Shown piece by piece: positions 26,101 to 35,752 of a stretch of 64,000 nucleotides of DNA. Position numbers and translations under genes: made by a program. Numbering within the stretch: the stretch's first letter is position 1; the number at the start of each line of letters is the position of its first letter. Under the pieces are notes generated by a model. That model ran no database searches, was not told the DNA's origin, and saw nothing but the letters and a program-made list of their open reading frames with translations. This stretch comes from Sphaerolaimus hirsutus (lineage: Eukaryota; Nematoda; Chromadorea; Monhysterida; Sphaerolaimidae): contig OZ038458.1 of NCBI GenBank assembly GCA_964036195.1, positions 8,507,832-8,571,831 on the forward strand, in the 5' to 3' direction.

Positions 26101-29100
26101 CCAAGGTTTCCGAGCAACATTCAAACGCAAACAATGGCACTACAATTTGCCCTATACAGTGTCAATTCCAAAATAATAAGAGCTATATTGAAGTGTCTGA
26201 AAGGATGGCCGTTGGCTCATTTCTCATATCAGATGACATAAGTCCCAGCTTATATGCATGGAAAGCTCAAAGCGCGCGCGGCAAAGCGCCGCAGCACAGA
26301 GATGAATAATGTGTCTGTCATCTTGAATAAGCACCGATGCTCGTATCCTGTATCTAGGCGCACAGGTTCACCTCCACATTTGACCGTAGTGAGTAAGCGC
26401 ATTCAAGGCTTGGGTAGATACATTTGGAACCTATAATATGCATATCTGGTGCCAGTCCCAGACTCTGGAAATTGCAAAAGACCCTGTAAGATGTCATGTG
26501 AAAGACCCTGCACCATGTGTCATGTGTCATTTAAAAGATCCTGTAAAATGTCAAATGTAGTGTGAAAGACCCTGTAAAGTATCTGAATATTTTTCTGTAG
26601 TTCCAAATTCCAAATCTTATATTATTGGATGTAACGTGTTTTTATTGAAGTAAATTGTTTTTGTATCCAAATCCTATGTAACATAAGATTTGGATACAAA
26701 CACATAAGATTTGGATACAAACACATAAGATTTGGATACAAACACATAAGATTTGGATACAAATACATAAGATTTGGATACAAACACATAAGATCTGAAC
26801 ATCAACAGGGTCTTCTACAAAACACTTTGCAGGGTGTCAGACTGCCCCCAGGAGTAATTTTATATAATACAATATCCGGAGACACTCATTACAGGGGTAG
26901 AAAGCTGAAACATTTGAGGGGAAACTTGAATGTTGGCCCAGTGATCACCTCCAAGCCAATCTCTGCCCACACGTCGATGCTGGCAAGTCCATGGGTACAG
27001 AGAGTGTGGGTGTGTTGGACAGTTTTCCCAGATTATGTAAATACTGTCACCATGTTGGATCGTCGTGAGAGAGATAGACAGAGGTCCCTTGAAATCCTAG
27101 TCACGAGACGGGACGTAACCAATTACCGTATTTCTTCTAATAGAAGAGCGCCGTTCTATTTTTTTCGTCAACTATTTTACCTGCCGTTCTATTGGAGGTG
27201 CCATTGTATTGAAGGCTGTCGTTCTCCAATTTTTCAGTTTTCACCAATTTTTCACACCTTTCTCATTTGAACATAGCCTTATTGTTGATGAAGTTTGAGC
27301 AATTTTGTAATATCAGAGTATAAATTAGACATAAATACGTATTGCAATGCTTAGAACGTTGTGTCCGTCCACGTTTGATTTATTTTTGAGTTTTGGCACA
27401 CTCCCAACATAATTTCTACCTGCCGTTCTATTGTTTCCGTGACCGCAAAAATGTGCCAATACATGCCGTTCTATTGAAGGTGCCGTTCTATTGGAGGTAT
27501 GCCTTTCTATCAGAAAAGATACGGTAATTCGGGTGCGGGCACAAACCCCGCCGTCAAGCCTGTCGCGTACTTTTTTCTGAAGGGCGGCCCCAAAGTAACG
27601 TTGGATATTCGAATTACTGTCGGCAAAATGCCCGCCATGCGATCAATTTTTACGGTCGCCGCAGTCGAGTTGCGACGTGAAACCGGGCGCGCTAAACCTG
27701 CGACAGGGTGGAAACGACAGCGGCGCTGGGCGGCGCCTCCATCAGCCGCACATGACCACTTTCGACGCGCCACTTCGTTATCATACTCGCGCACGCGGCA
27801 CGGCCGCTTTTCATGAAGCGTTCCCGCAGACGAACGGAATTACAGCCCGTGCGTATATACGCGCCAAGTAAATGGGCGCACGCGCGACACGACACCAAAG
27901 TCGCCGGGCGTGCAAATTAGCGTCGCCGCGCGGCCCACAGGAAATCGGCACTTAGCAATTCATGCGAATAGTCCGGCTGAAGGGAATCGAAAGTGACCGG
28001 CGTATAGTTCTACGCAGTGGCGCGCGGCACTTTGCCCGCCTTAGTTAGGCACCAGGTTGCGGCGGGCTGCAATAACCGCCCTTACTTAAGCTGGGAATAA
28101 GCGTGCAGTGCGGCAGCGGCCGATTGAATGTGTGCCGCCGCGCGGCAGTACACTTTCGTTGGAGCGTAAGAAAGCTCGAAAGTAGCTACCTACCTATGTG
28201 TGGGTAGGCTGGATGGAGCGGACAATTCAGTATCGGGAATTACCGTATTTGGATGGAATTATCTATGGGCTGCTTAGATTGAGCTAGGGTCGACGACTGG
28301 TGCTTTTCAAGTTCTGCCCTTAAAAAAAATAGTTTTTTAAATTATGGTAGTAAGAATAATTTCAATATCAATAGCGGAAACATTTGGCGACAATCGAACA
28401 AACGATTTTTAAGTGCGCTGGTTACTACATTTCGTAAATAATAAAGTTCACTTTAAAAAATAACAACAAATTTTAAAAAATCATAACTTCAAGTCGGCAT
28501 CGAAGCATACAGAACAATCTCAACAATTTCACACAGGAATGTCCATAAAATTTCACACGGGGCCACCCAACCCCCCATTGGGTACCCCTCACTCACAACA
28601 AGTGATACATTACACCAACCCATCAACAGAATGACAAATGAACGTGCGAAAATGTACTCTCATGTAACCCTAATGAAACGGTGAGAAAATAGCACCTAGA
28701 ACTAAGCCTCCGGATTACCAGAAGTGCATCTGTATCCCGCAATGAATTATGAATGGGGGTATTGCGCGGATTTACGGCCGCGTGCACCGGCAGCGTATAA
28801 CATGCACTCCGACTACCGATACGAAACAGATTGGGGAGAAGTGCGAGAGATAAGAACGAGGTGTTGTTCGACAAGTTGACGAACGATTATACGTTTCAGT
28901 GGTGTGCGTTGGGATGTATAAATAACCTAGTGCAAGTGACACGGTGTTACTGACACCGACACCGACACCTTATAGGGACTACAGGGGTACGTAGATTTGG
29001 ACCCCCGGGGGTTCATAGCTTGGATTTTTAGATGGATAGACGAATTTTTTTTGTGGGGGGTGGGGTGTTGGGTTGGGGGGGGGTTTCGCGGGGGTTCAAT

Positions 29101-29831
29101 ATATAGGCTTTTCCAAGTTATAGAAGGAAGACAATGGGATTGGGGTTGGGGGTGGAGGGGGGTCGCTGGGGGTTCAATAATTGGTCTTTCAATATTTGAC
29201 ACGAGATAACGTCCCAACAGGTAGCTTTTACAGTCTAGACAACAACTTCAAAACAAAAAAAAGCAAACCCAACCTTCGTCCAAAATCCTCTCCACGTTGG
29301 CGAAAACGTTGGGAAAAGCGACCAGTCTCTTCTTGTCCTGCAGCAGCGACGCCATGTATTCCGGCGTATACCTGGTGCCATGATCGGCCTCGTCGAGCAG
29401 CTCGGTGCCGGGCTCGCCCGATCTGTTCTGGTGGTCGGGCGTGGTGGCGCTGTGGCCGCCCGTGGGAGAGGTCGACGACTTGTCGCGCGCTCGCGACGTG
29501 CCGATTTGCCGGCCTGGAGCACGAAATGAGATTTGTGGACACGCATCGCGAATTATGAAATTTTAAATATTTCGAAATACCTGGCAGGTTGCCAAAAAAA
29601 AATGATTTCACAATACTGGCCGCGAAAAAGAAAACGGGCTTTCGAAAAAACCTTCAAAAACTTTCAAAACCGTCAAAAAACCTCCATTCGACCCTTCAAA
29701 TCACACTAACCAGCCTCGGTCTTTGCCAAATTGATGCTGTTTTTATCGGGCGACCCGCCGCTGCCCCAACTGGAGGCATTGTCGCCGCTCGTCGACCGCT
29801 GCGCCGACTCCAAACTGCTGTCTTTCAGCAT
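13740..29831 (-). CDS. STAR-family KH RNA-binding protein, Quaking/HOW class (9 coding exons)
   Basis: Complete gene. Coding exons, in order: 29831-29711, 29513-29274, 19590-19454, 18415-18293, 18213-18076, 15912-15742, 15366-15174, 14812-14650, 14127-13740. Lengths sum to 1674 nt, i.e. 557 residues plus TAG, and every junction keeps frame with GT/AG borders. Domains: acidic/Ser-rich N-terminus (1-87), QUA1 homodimer segment (about 88-130), KH domain (about 150-253) with GPRG loop at 175-178 and the [13 protein letters not shown] block, QUA2 (254-285, [19 protein letters not shown]), then a long low-complexity tail (286-557). Family knowledge: such proteins dimerise through QUA1 and bind ACUAAY-type motifs to control splicing, stability and translation of muscle, glial or germline mRNAs. 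The intron between PD and YNFVGRILG and the one before NRGK match my memory of QKI/how. The C-terminus lacks the HPYQR-type end I recall for HOW and QKI, so this may be a second arthropod quaking-like paralogue rather than how itself. Class is certain; orthology is not. Confidence 0.9.
14384..14645. mobile_element. partial GGGATGG-type hAT copy in intron 8
   Basis: Matches the right half of the family (CCATGGCTCC, GTTGACTCATAACCATAT, TTTTTAACGG). The left part is absent, and it ends just before the exon 8 donor. Confidence 0.6.
14650..14812 (-). CDS. STAR gene exon 8 (C-terminal tail)
   Basis: The frame carrying [20 protein letters not shown] and then HHQQHNGLL is the only one of three open frames that joins exons 7 and 9 in phase. 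Borders are agttgcag and TTCAG|GTGGGT. Composition is Gly/Ser/His/Gln-rich. The two alternative open frames give Arg/Ala-rich strings and are treated as shadows. Confidence 0.85.
15174..15366 (-). CDS. STAR gene exon 7 (C-terminal tail)
   Basis: Begins [20 protein letters not shown] after a C-rich tract ending cacag. The 3' border is chosen as CCGCAGA|GTCGGT because it leaves one base that joins in frame with exon 8. Other GT sites downstream are possible, so the end is uncertain by some tens of bases. The tail is Ser/Gly/Ala-rich without a known domain. Confidence 0.72.
15742..15912 (-). CDS. STAR gene exon 6 (QUA2)
   Basis: The 57 codons start [23 protein letters not shown]2 (about 254-273) contacts RNA beside the KH domain in family members. 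It is followed by a hydrophobic Pro-rich stretch ([17 protein letters not shown]) that replaces the TYRD segment usual in HOW/QKI. Borders are ccttacacag and CAGCAG|GTAAAT. Confidence 0.92.
17273..17475. mobile_element. GGCCCACACAC MITE in intron 5
   Basis: 203 bp. Left GGACCCACACACTAATTGAC, right GTCAACTAGGGTGTGGGCC. Confidence 0.7.
17701..17763. repeat. small palindrome AGTAGTTGATTAAA
   Basis: Inverted halves GTAGTAGTTGATTAAACTTA and AAGTTCAATCAACTACTAC around AATTCAATTTAG. A relative is at 20067. Confidence 0.65.
18076..18213 (-). CDS. STAR gene exon 5 (KH, second half)
   Basis: The 46 codons run from [19 protein letters not shown] to RKLLVPA. The acceptor is ccgtatacag and the donor CCCGCC|GTGGGT, both phase 0. 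The exon holds the last KH strands and helix, including the HVLI strand and the CEDTPNRA turn. Intron 4 before it is only 79 bp. Confidence 0.92.
18293..18415 (-). CDS. STAR gene exon 4 (KH core, GPRG loop)
   Basis: The 41 codons begin [20 protein letters not shown]. The GXXG loop is GPRG at residues 175-178. After ETDC (187-190) comes the basic block [18 protein letters not shown] and QKI, as I remember them, have Gly where this protein has Asp189 (ETGC to ETDC). The donor is GAAGAG|GTGCTT, a weak but legal GT. Confidence 0.92.
18574..19360. mobile_element. CCGTATATCCTC-class MITE carrying a hAT insert, intron 3
   Basis: Ends CCGTTTACCCTCGAATAAAA and TTGAGGATATACGG. The element proper is about 360 bp once the hAT insert 18789-19205 and its duplication are discounted. 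Confidence 0.72.
18789..19205. mobile_element. hAT-type MITE with GGCGCC module, in intron 3
   Basis: 417 bp with ends CAGGGACGTATCCAGGA and CCTGGATACGGCCCTG. Target duplication is CACATTAT/CACATGAT (7 of 8). It is inserted inside the CCGTAT-type element 18574-19360. It holds a GGCGCTAGCGCC-like module also seen at 33.5, 8.1 and 0.6 kb. Confidence 0.87.
19454..19590 (-). CDS. STAR gene exon 3 (end of QUA1, start of KH)
   Basis: The acceptor is ccactctcag and the donor CCCGAT|GTGAGT. It encodes [15 protein letters not shown] and then the linker to [12 protein letters not shown]. It completes the QUA1 helix and begins the first KH strand, and ends in phase 0. The matching donor and acceptor and the family intron position make the boundaries secure. 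Confidence 0.92.
20067..20158. repeat. small palindrome AGTAGTTGATTTAA
   Basis: TAGTAGTTGATTTAAATTAG with an inverse, followed by further CAGCTACAATTGTA units. Same family as 17701-17763. Confidence 0.6.
21046..21247. mobile_element. CAGGGG-type MITE, truncated
   Basis: Starts CAGGGGTTCTGTTGGGGG and ends TAGACCCCTG as in 25679-26022, but no 8 bp duplication is visible and the middle is unlike the others. Confidence 0.5.
22239..22761. other. assembly gap (N run, 523 bp)
   Basis: Run of N inside intron 2. Both flanks are GC- and CpG-rich and end/begin with CGCCGG, so the gap probably covers a GC-rich or repetitive segment the assembler could not cross. Open frames drawn through the Ns have no meaning. 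Confidence 0.99.
23223..23727. mobile_element. hAT-type MITE, CAGGGGTCTCC termini
   Basis: 505 bp, ends CAGGGGTCTCC and GGAGACCCCTG, exact duplication CATGAGCA at 23215-23222 and 23728-23735. The interior has tetranucleotide CTAT runs, poly-C tracts and TCGCTCAGCTATCTAT boxes. This is the best intact copy of its family. Confidence 0.92.
25679..26022. mobile_element. hAT-type MITE, CAGGGG/CTAT family
   Basis: 344 bp, exact duplication ATTCATAC at 25671-25678 and 26023-26030. Starts CAGGGGTTTGGG and ends TGAACCCCCG. Shares the GATAGATCGATAGCTGGAG block with the other copies in inverted orientation. Confidence 0.9.
26446..26851. mobile_element. CCAGTCCC foldback with 21 bp tandem core
   Basis: 406 bp. 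Ends CTGGTGCCAGTCCCAGACTC and GTCAGACTGCCCCCAG. The left arm has several GACCCTGTAAAATGTCA units; the centre is the tandem array 26681-26806. Confidence 0.8.
26681..26806. repeat. 21 bp tandem repeat, six units
   Basis: Unit ACATAAGATTTGGATACAAA plus C or T. The last unit is diverged. Single or inverted units recur in the foldbacks at 43.2 and 63.4 kb. Confidence 0.9.
27126..27524. mobile_element. CCGTATTTCTTCTAATAGAAG MITE (copy 2)
   Basis: 399 bp in intron 2. Same ends, right one slightly changed (CAGAAAAGATACGG). AATT lies outside ACCG and CGGT on both sides, a possible 4 bp duplication. Confidence 0.8.
28982..29200. mobile_element. CAGGGG-type MITE, left part, beside exon 2
   Basis: Begins CAGGGGTACGTAGATTTGG. 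Poly-G tracts and GGGGGTTCAATA repeats follow. The right end is missing and the copy stops about 75 bp from the exon 2 donor. Confidence 0.45.
29274..29513 (-). CDS. STAR gene exon 2 (QUA1)
   Basis: The acceptor is gtgctccag and the donor GACGAAG|GTTGGG. It encodes residues 41-120 plus the first base of Glu121. The QUA1 dimerisation helix pair starts at [20 protein letters not shown] (89-108) and runs into [12 protein letters not shown]. Intron 1 is only 197 bp, whereas intron 2 that follows is 9.7 kb. Confidence 0.9.
29711..29831 (-). CDS. STAR gene exon 1 (start codon)
   Basis: Begins [20 protein letters not shown]. The ATG at 29831-29829 is the first in frame after an upstream in-frame TAG, so it is the likely start if the exon is contiguous with its 5' leader. 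It ends after one base of a Gly codon at GAGGCTG|GTTAGT. It encodes residues 1-40, which are Ser/Asp-rich with no domain. A non-coding exon further upstream is possible but not seen. Confidence 0.8.
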
Positions 29832-30289
29832 GGCGTCCGGTCGCGGGCGGCTACAATATCCCTGATTGCGGGGCTAGTCGACTGCAGACGGTGTTGCAGC
29901 GAGGTTGGGATATTTAGATTTAGAGTTGATTAACGATTGTTCGGCGACAATTTGTTAGAAATAATGATTTTTTTATATAATTTAGGTAGTGTGTCGGTGT
30001 GAATGTTCTGAGTGTAAGGGGATTTTTTAAATCAAGCAAGAATCGTGTCCAAAAGCAGTAAATATCACTCATCATTGCACGCTAATGTAAAATAAAGCGG
30101 TAGCAGCGACGGTACAAACTGTATCCCGATTAGCGTTCCAAAAATCTGTGGAGATATTTTTGAAAAAAAACAAAAAAAATATTATGTTTATTCACGAGTT
30201 CTCCAGGTTTTTCCAGATGTTTAGTATATTATTTATATTTATCTATATTTTTCAGCGTTTTTCACTACGAGATTTGATTAGATTCTAGT

Positions 30290-30662
30290 TTCTGTTACAC
30301 TTATCCAGATCACGAGTGCGATTAAATGTCAGGATTTCTATCTACTTTTCTAACTATCTTGAGCACATTTTGGGATACAATACATACGTTTTTATAGATT
30401 CTCACCTCCAAAATCACTAGCTTATGTGCCTTATTGACTATTTTCAGCTATCTTTGTACTACATCTTCTTATATACCTATTTAGAGCCAGGTATTTTTCA
30501 CCTACTTTAAGCGATTTTTCTTTCTTCCACACTTTGAATAAACCTATTTTTTGAACCCCTGCAACCCCCCCCCATTTTTCAGCTATGTATCCCTCCGGAG
30601 AAGCGTCTTGCTATTTATCTATCGAACCCGAGGACAAACAAAATCTAGGATCGATACCCCTG
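30290..30662. mobile_element. CAGGGG-type MITE, right part
   Basis: The right end TCGATACCCCTG at 30651-30662 with CAGCTATGTATCCCTCCGG and the TTTTCACCTACTTTAAGCG box matches 11033-11478. The left boundary is not resolved. A second fragment lies at 31575-31645. Confidence 0.5.
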
Positions 30663-30723
30663 GGCAGCTATGTTATAATTTTTTATGTTGAAAGAGCGGG
30701 TGAAATCAGCACAAGGTGGTTAG

Positions 30724-31567
30724 TAGGGTTGGCCGATGTTTTTTTTAAACGTTTTTTTAAAAAAAAAAACGTTTTTTTTTTTTAAAAAACATGACGTCCG
30801 AAATGTTTTTTTTTAAAAAAAACATCGGCCGAAATTTTTAGTACTAAGCACTAGGTATTTTGCAAAATTTTTGCGCGCAAGCGCGCAATTTCACACACAA
30901 ATTGACATTGGTGGTTGTTTTCATTGGTTTTGTTGCATTTTTAGTATCAAAACATCCATTTCTATGTGCTACCATGGGTGAATAAGCCGACATATGTTGC
31001 TGTAATATATAATATTGAGGTAATGTGCTTCCATGTACCTCCACAGTGTGTAACTTCACTCCCAAAGTAACAACCTCCTTTTATAACCTTGTTTGATCAC
31101 CATTCCGTGCCAAACTTTACCTGAAGTCACGAACATTCGACTATAAGGCGATATACAAACAACATGTTGACGAAAAATGGATATTTTTGACACAAATCAC
31201 CACTTATAATGCTATCCCATGGCTCCACAGCCATTATATGGTCATATTTAACATCACATAGTATTGCCAGTGTCTGATATACCTATATATGTTGACACTA
31301 GGTCATATCTGGGAGCTTTTAAAAAAAAACGTTGTTTTTTTTAAAAAAACGTTTTTTTTTTTTAAAAAAACGTTGTTTTTTTTAAAAAAACATCGAGTTA
31401 AAAAAACGTTTTTTTCCAACCCTAGATGGCCAGCGCTTTTTTTCAAGCGCTTTTTTTAAAAACGCCGCTTTAAAAAAAAAGCGCAAGGATCCAAGCGCTT
31501 TTTTGAAAAAAGAACGTTTTTTTTAAAAAGCGGGGCCGTTAAAAAAGCGCTTTTTATCCATCCCTAG
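30724..31567. mobile_element. GGGATGG/GGGTTGG hAT-type copies, tandem pair
   Basis: A copy from TAGGGTTGGCC (30724) to CCAACCCTA (31424) abuts a shorter one (31425-31567) ending TCCATCCCTA. The sequence GGTTAG occurs just outside both outer ends. Dominated by T/A homopolymers around AACGTTTTTT. Confidence 0.65.
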
Positions 31568-31645
31568 GTTAGACCCAAAGATCCATGATCGCCCAGCTAT
31601 CTCTATCTATCCCGGAGGCCGCTCTTCTATCTATCTATCCCGGAG

Positions 31646-33410
31646 CAGGGATGGCCAATGTTTTTTTCAACCGTATTATTTTCTTCTAATGTTTTAAAAA
31701 ACATGAGTATCAAAACCGTTTTTTAAACATCAGCCAAAACTCGCCAAAAACCTACCCATTGCAATAGGTGATGGTGGTTGTTTTCATTGGTTTGCATTTT
31801 TAGTGTGAAAGCTTCATTTGTTTGTGCTATTGTGTCATAATGAGCCATGATATGTCAGTGTTAGGGATGGCCAAGATTTTTTTTCAATGTTTTTTTAATA
31901 AAAAACGTTTTATTTAAAAAAACCCGACAATCGAAACCGTTCTTTTTAAACCTTGGCCAAAATTTTACTACTAAGCACTAGGTATTTTGCAATTTTTTTG
32001 CGAGCAAGCGCGCAATTTCACATACCCATTACCATTGGTGGTTGTTTTCATTGGTTTTGAGGCATTTTTAGTGTGAAAGCTTCCATTTGTACATGCTACT
32101 GTGCCATGATAAGCCGTGATATTTATGTTAGTGTAGTATATAATACCCAGTAAATGTGCCTCCATATACTTGTACAGTGTGAAAAATCACTGCTAATAGA
32201 TTAGCCTTCTATTGCAACCTAATTAAAACACTATTCCATGGCCAACTTTACTTGAAGTCATGAATGTTCGACAAAAGCCGATATACATAATAAGTCAACA
32301 TAAAACAGATATATTCCATGCCTCCACAGCCATTCTATGGCTATATATAACATCACAAAGTACTGTCACCTGTCTGATATACCTGTTAATGTTGACTCAT
32401 AACCATATCTGGGAGCTTTTGAAAAAAAACGGTTTTATTTTAAAATAAAACCCTGTTTTTGAAAAAAACCGTTTTTTTAATTAAAAAAACCTGTCATTGA
32501 AAAAACTTTTTTGGCCATCCCTAGTCAAGTGTAGTAAATTAAATAGATAATACCCATCCAATGTGCTCCCACATACTTGTACAGTGTGAAACACTCTTAA
32601 ACTCTTATCACCTTATGTAAGCACTACTGCATGCTGAACTTGAAGTCATGAACATTTGACAAAAGGTGATATAAGGGCTCATGACAACAAGTCGACAGAA
32701 AAATGGATATCTTTGACAGAAATTACCATTTATATGCTATCCCATTGCCCCACAGCCAAGGCACAACATTGAGTATATTTATAATCATTTGTGGCCACAC
32801 AGCAAATCTGATGAAAATACCTCATGTCTGGTGAAAGATGCATGATGTTCAGAAAAATTTTTTACACTGATGTTGAAAAAGTCGCATTTTCCCATCACTT
32901 ATTGGTCTCACCCATGGAAGTGGAGGGGGGCTACAGCCCCCCCCCGCCCTCCCCTGGATTCGGCCCTGTATACTACACACACTAACATATCACGGCTTAT
33001 TATGACAAACAAATGGAAGCTTTTATACTAAAAATGCCTAAAAACCAATGAAAACCACCACCAATTCTACTGAGCATGTGAAATTGCGCGCTTGCGCACA
33101 AAAAATTGCAAAATACCAAGTGCTTAGTAATAAAAATTTTGGCTGAGGTTTTTTATTAAAAAAGTGGTTTCGATGGTGGTTTTATTATAAAACATATTTT
33201 ATTTTAAAAAACCTTTGAAACCACCCAGCCATCTCAAATCCCATGGCTCCACAGCCATTCTATGGCTATATATAACATCACAAATTACTGCCACTTGTCT
33301 ACCTGTATCTGTTGACTCCATATAACAACCATATTTGGGAACTTTTGAAAAAAATGTTTTATTAAATAAATGGTCATTGAAAAAAAGTTGTTTCCATTCC
33401 TAGTGTATTT
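31646..33410. mobile_element. nested GGGATGGCC hAT-type copies
   Basis: An outer copy starts CAGGGATGGCC at 31646. A second copy (31862-32523, TAGGGATGG ... CCATCCCTA) interrupts it, with near-duplicate flanks GTCAGTGT/GTCAAGTGT. Outer sequence resumes after 32524. A piece related to 18789-19205 follows (about 32760-32965), and then an inverted fragment of the family to 33410. Confidence 0.7.
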
Positions 33411-33426
33411 AGTATATAAACACAAC

Positions 33427-33813
33427 CAGTGGCGTAGCCAGGATTTTTGAGTGGGAGGCGGATTGTATACGGATTACGGAGCCCTAAAATTTGACCATGT
33501 AGTAAGGAAATGGCGCCATGGCGCTGGCGCCATTCGTAGGAGCCACGCCATGGCGTCATTGACGTTGGCATTGGCGCAAAAGACCGCTGTAAATTTATGT
33601 ATTTTACATACACGTACAGCAGAAATTTTTCTAGTACATTTTGATCGGAATTTTGGGTTGTCGCGACTGGTGTGCTTAAAATACCTGTTATGTGGGGCAA
33701 AATTTTTTTGGAAACTGCCAAAAAATCACATATAAAAGTGCCATTATCTGGCATGTCGGGTCCGGGAAGGGGGGGCGGCGGCCACCCCCCCGCTCTCCCT
33801 GGCTAGGCCACTG
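33427..33813. mobile_element. hAT-type MITE, CAGTGGCGTAGCCAGG termini
   Basis: 387 bp, ends CAGTGGCGTAGCCAGGA and CCTGGCTAGGCCACTG, flanks AACACAAC/GACACAAC (7 of 8). Carries the GGCGCCATGGCGCTGGCGCC module. Ends of this type recur in many animal genomes. Confidence 0.9.
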
Positions 33814-33829
33814 GACACAACATAACACA

Positions 33830-33985
33830 CTACGGATGGCAGGAGTTTTTTTATGTTTTAAAGTTATTTTTTTAAACAATGCAAGCACCAAAACCTTTTT
33901 TTTAAACCGCAGCCAAAGAACAACCAAACAAGTTGTTTTTGAATAAATGGGGTTGTTGAAAACGTTTTTCTTTCCCTATAAAACA
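33830..33985. mobile_element. short GGGATGG-type hAT remnant
   Basis: GGATGGCAGGAG near 33834 and TTTCTTTCCC near 33968 bound a T/A-rich segment with the family's AACCGCAGCCAAA box. No duplication was found. Confidence 0.4.
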
Positions 33986-35187
33986 CACTAAATAAATACA
34001 CAAATAGTATATAAGTATACATAATTAAATAACATCTTATTAAATTATCATATTTTTACACAAACTACATTTAATTTAAGCTGCCATTGAATTCAAAAAT
34101 TAAAATTAGAAAATTTCCCGAGAGAAACGGATCATTGATAAGTTTTTGATAGCCTAAATATGTGCACCAATGCGGCAATGCACCCGATCAAAATTCTAGG
34201 AACCATGCAGTTTTGATTCAATTTTTTTTTAGATACCTACCTAATATTGATAAGTAATGAGGTGCCATGATATCATCTATATATATCATATCATGATGGT
34301 GAAACCATCGAATACAACGAATCGCGGAGAAAATAAGGAAACTTTTGCTTCATGAAAAGCGTCCGAAAAATTCAATAAACAAGGAGATAAAAACGCACCT
34401 GTGGTATGAAAGGTCAGAATTTCTTTATCTATTTATTTAGAATATTTACAATCAAACCGCGGCGATAACATTTCCAGTGCGAAACGCTCGTCATATCCGG
34501 GACTATCGCTATCAGCGTATGCAAAACCATCACAAAATTTGACTTTTTGGCACAGTGCCAACTGATAATTTTATAAACTCTGACCAAGAGTAATAACAAT
34601 CATGCATGAAAATGCGTTGGAAAGTTCTAAGTCGACGTCCGAAAGCTTTCGTATAGCTACTTAAATCGCAATTAGCACTTTGACGATCGTCCATTTGAAT
34701 TTTATGCATCATTAACCTTGAAAGGGAATGGGATAACACAGAAAGCCGGGGCGGAAAATGAAGAAATAGGTACAGCGATAATAGAAACTGCTTATGCTGC
34801 TAAAAAAGCCCACGAAAAGCGACGAAAAGCCGCTTAAACGGTCATAACGATCCGCTGGGCCATCGGATTTCGACCTTTTTTCGCGGCGATTTTTTATTTT
34901 TAAATTTTTTGGCAATAAAAGCCGCCATTTCGGGAAGGTTTGTTGCGTAGCGCCCAACATTTTCTCGGTTTTCAATGGTTAATCGTCGTAGTGAAACTCC
35001 GCCCAAAATAATAAGTTTCTAGCGACATAAATATCTGAAATTACTGGCGTGTCTTTTAAATTTACTCAGTGATCGTAGTTTGATCCGGGTAATTTATTTG
35101 CTTAAAATTAAAATGATGAAAACGCCGTTGCTGCATCTGCCCGTTCAAAATTACCGTTTTTTATTATTGGCACGCTTCCAACTCATC
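33986..35187. other. no gene seen
   Basis: Moderately AT-rich, with no repeat recognised in this window and no convincing frame. Confidence 0.5.
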
Positions 35188-35424
35188 GGCCCACCGCACA
35201 CATAAAATTTGGGTTGCGTTCGAACGATTTTCGACAAAGTATGAACGCATAACTAGAAGTTCGTCCGAATGTCTTCAGTTATGAAAAAAGAGGCCGCCAT
35301 ACAGATTTTTGGAACGTTCAAAGGATTTGAGTTACGATTTCTTTTTTGGTGCGTTATGCGTTCATACTTTGACAAAATTCCTTCGGACGCATACTTAACC
35401 CAAATTTTCTGTGTGGGGTGCGCC
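35188..35424. mobile_element. GGCCCAC MITE, AAATTTGGGTT type
   Basis: 237 bp. Left GGCCCACCGCACACATAAAA, right TTTTCTGTGTGGGGTGCGCC. Arms continue through AAAGTATGAACGCATAAC. Confidence 0.7.
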
Positions 35425-35752
35425 ATTGTCTTGCCTTTATGGTCTTGTAATGTGCTTCAATAGCTTCAATGAACACCGTAAACCATTCAATGTCAATGTC
35501 AATGTCTCATTCTGGAAATACGTAGTTTTTCTGTGTGTTTATAGTTTTAATTGTGCGCTGTGGCTAGAGCTTTCAAAAGAGCCATTTTTACAAATTTTGA
35601 TTGAAATTTAGATTTGGTGAATTCGTAGATTTTATTTCGTTTCCGTGTGATGCTGTTTGCTGTGTTGATAGCTTAATTTATTAGGATTTGTATACGTTAC
35701 CCTTCATATACTTCTTATGATAGCTCAATATGAAAATCGCATGGTACATATA

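Larger units (their letters stand above)
19591..29273 (-). other. STAR gene intron 2 (9.7 kb)
   Basis: This large intron separates exon 2 from exon 3. It contains an assembly gap, hAT-type copies at 23223-23727 and 25679-26022, a foldback at 26446-26851, a CCGTATTTC element at 27126-27524 and a partial copy at 28982. Two CpG-rich islands (about 20640-23000 around the gap and 27530-28200) have no supportable gene. They could hold alternative first exons or promoters, but nothing in the sequence proves it. Confidence 0.75.

Noticed and set aside
26681..26806. Possible CRISPR array
   Set aside because: The 21 bp units follow one another without spacers and sit in a eukaryotic foldback element.
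27499..27898. Frames of 94-105 codons in the intron 2 CpG island
   Set aside because: Open on both strands at once because of GC-rich composition; no known domain.
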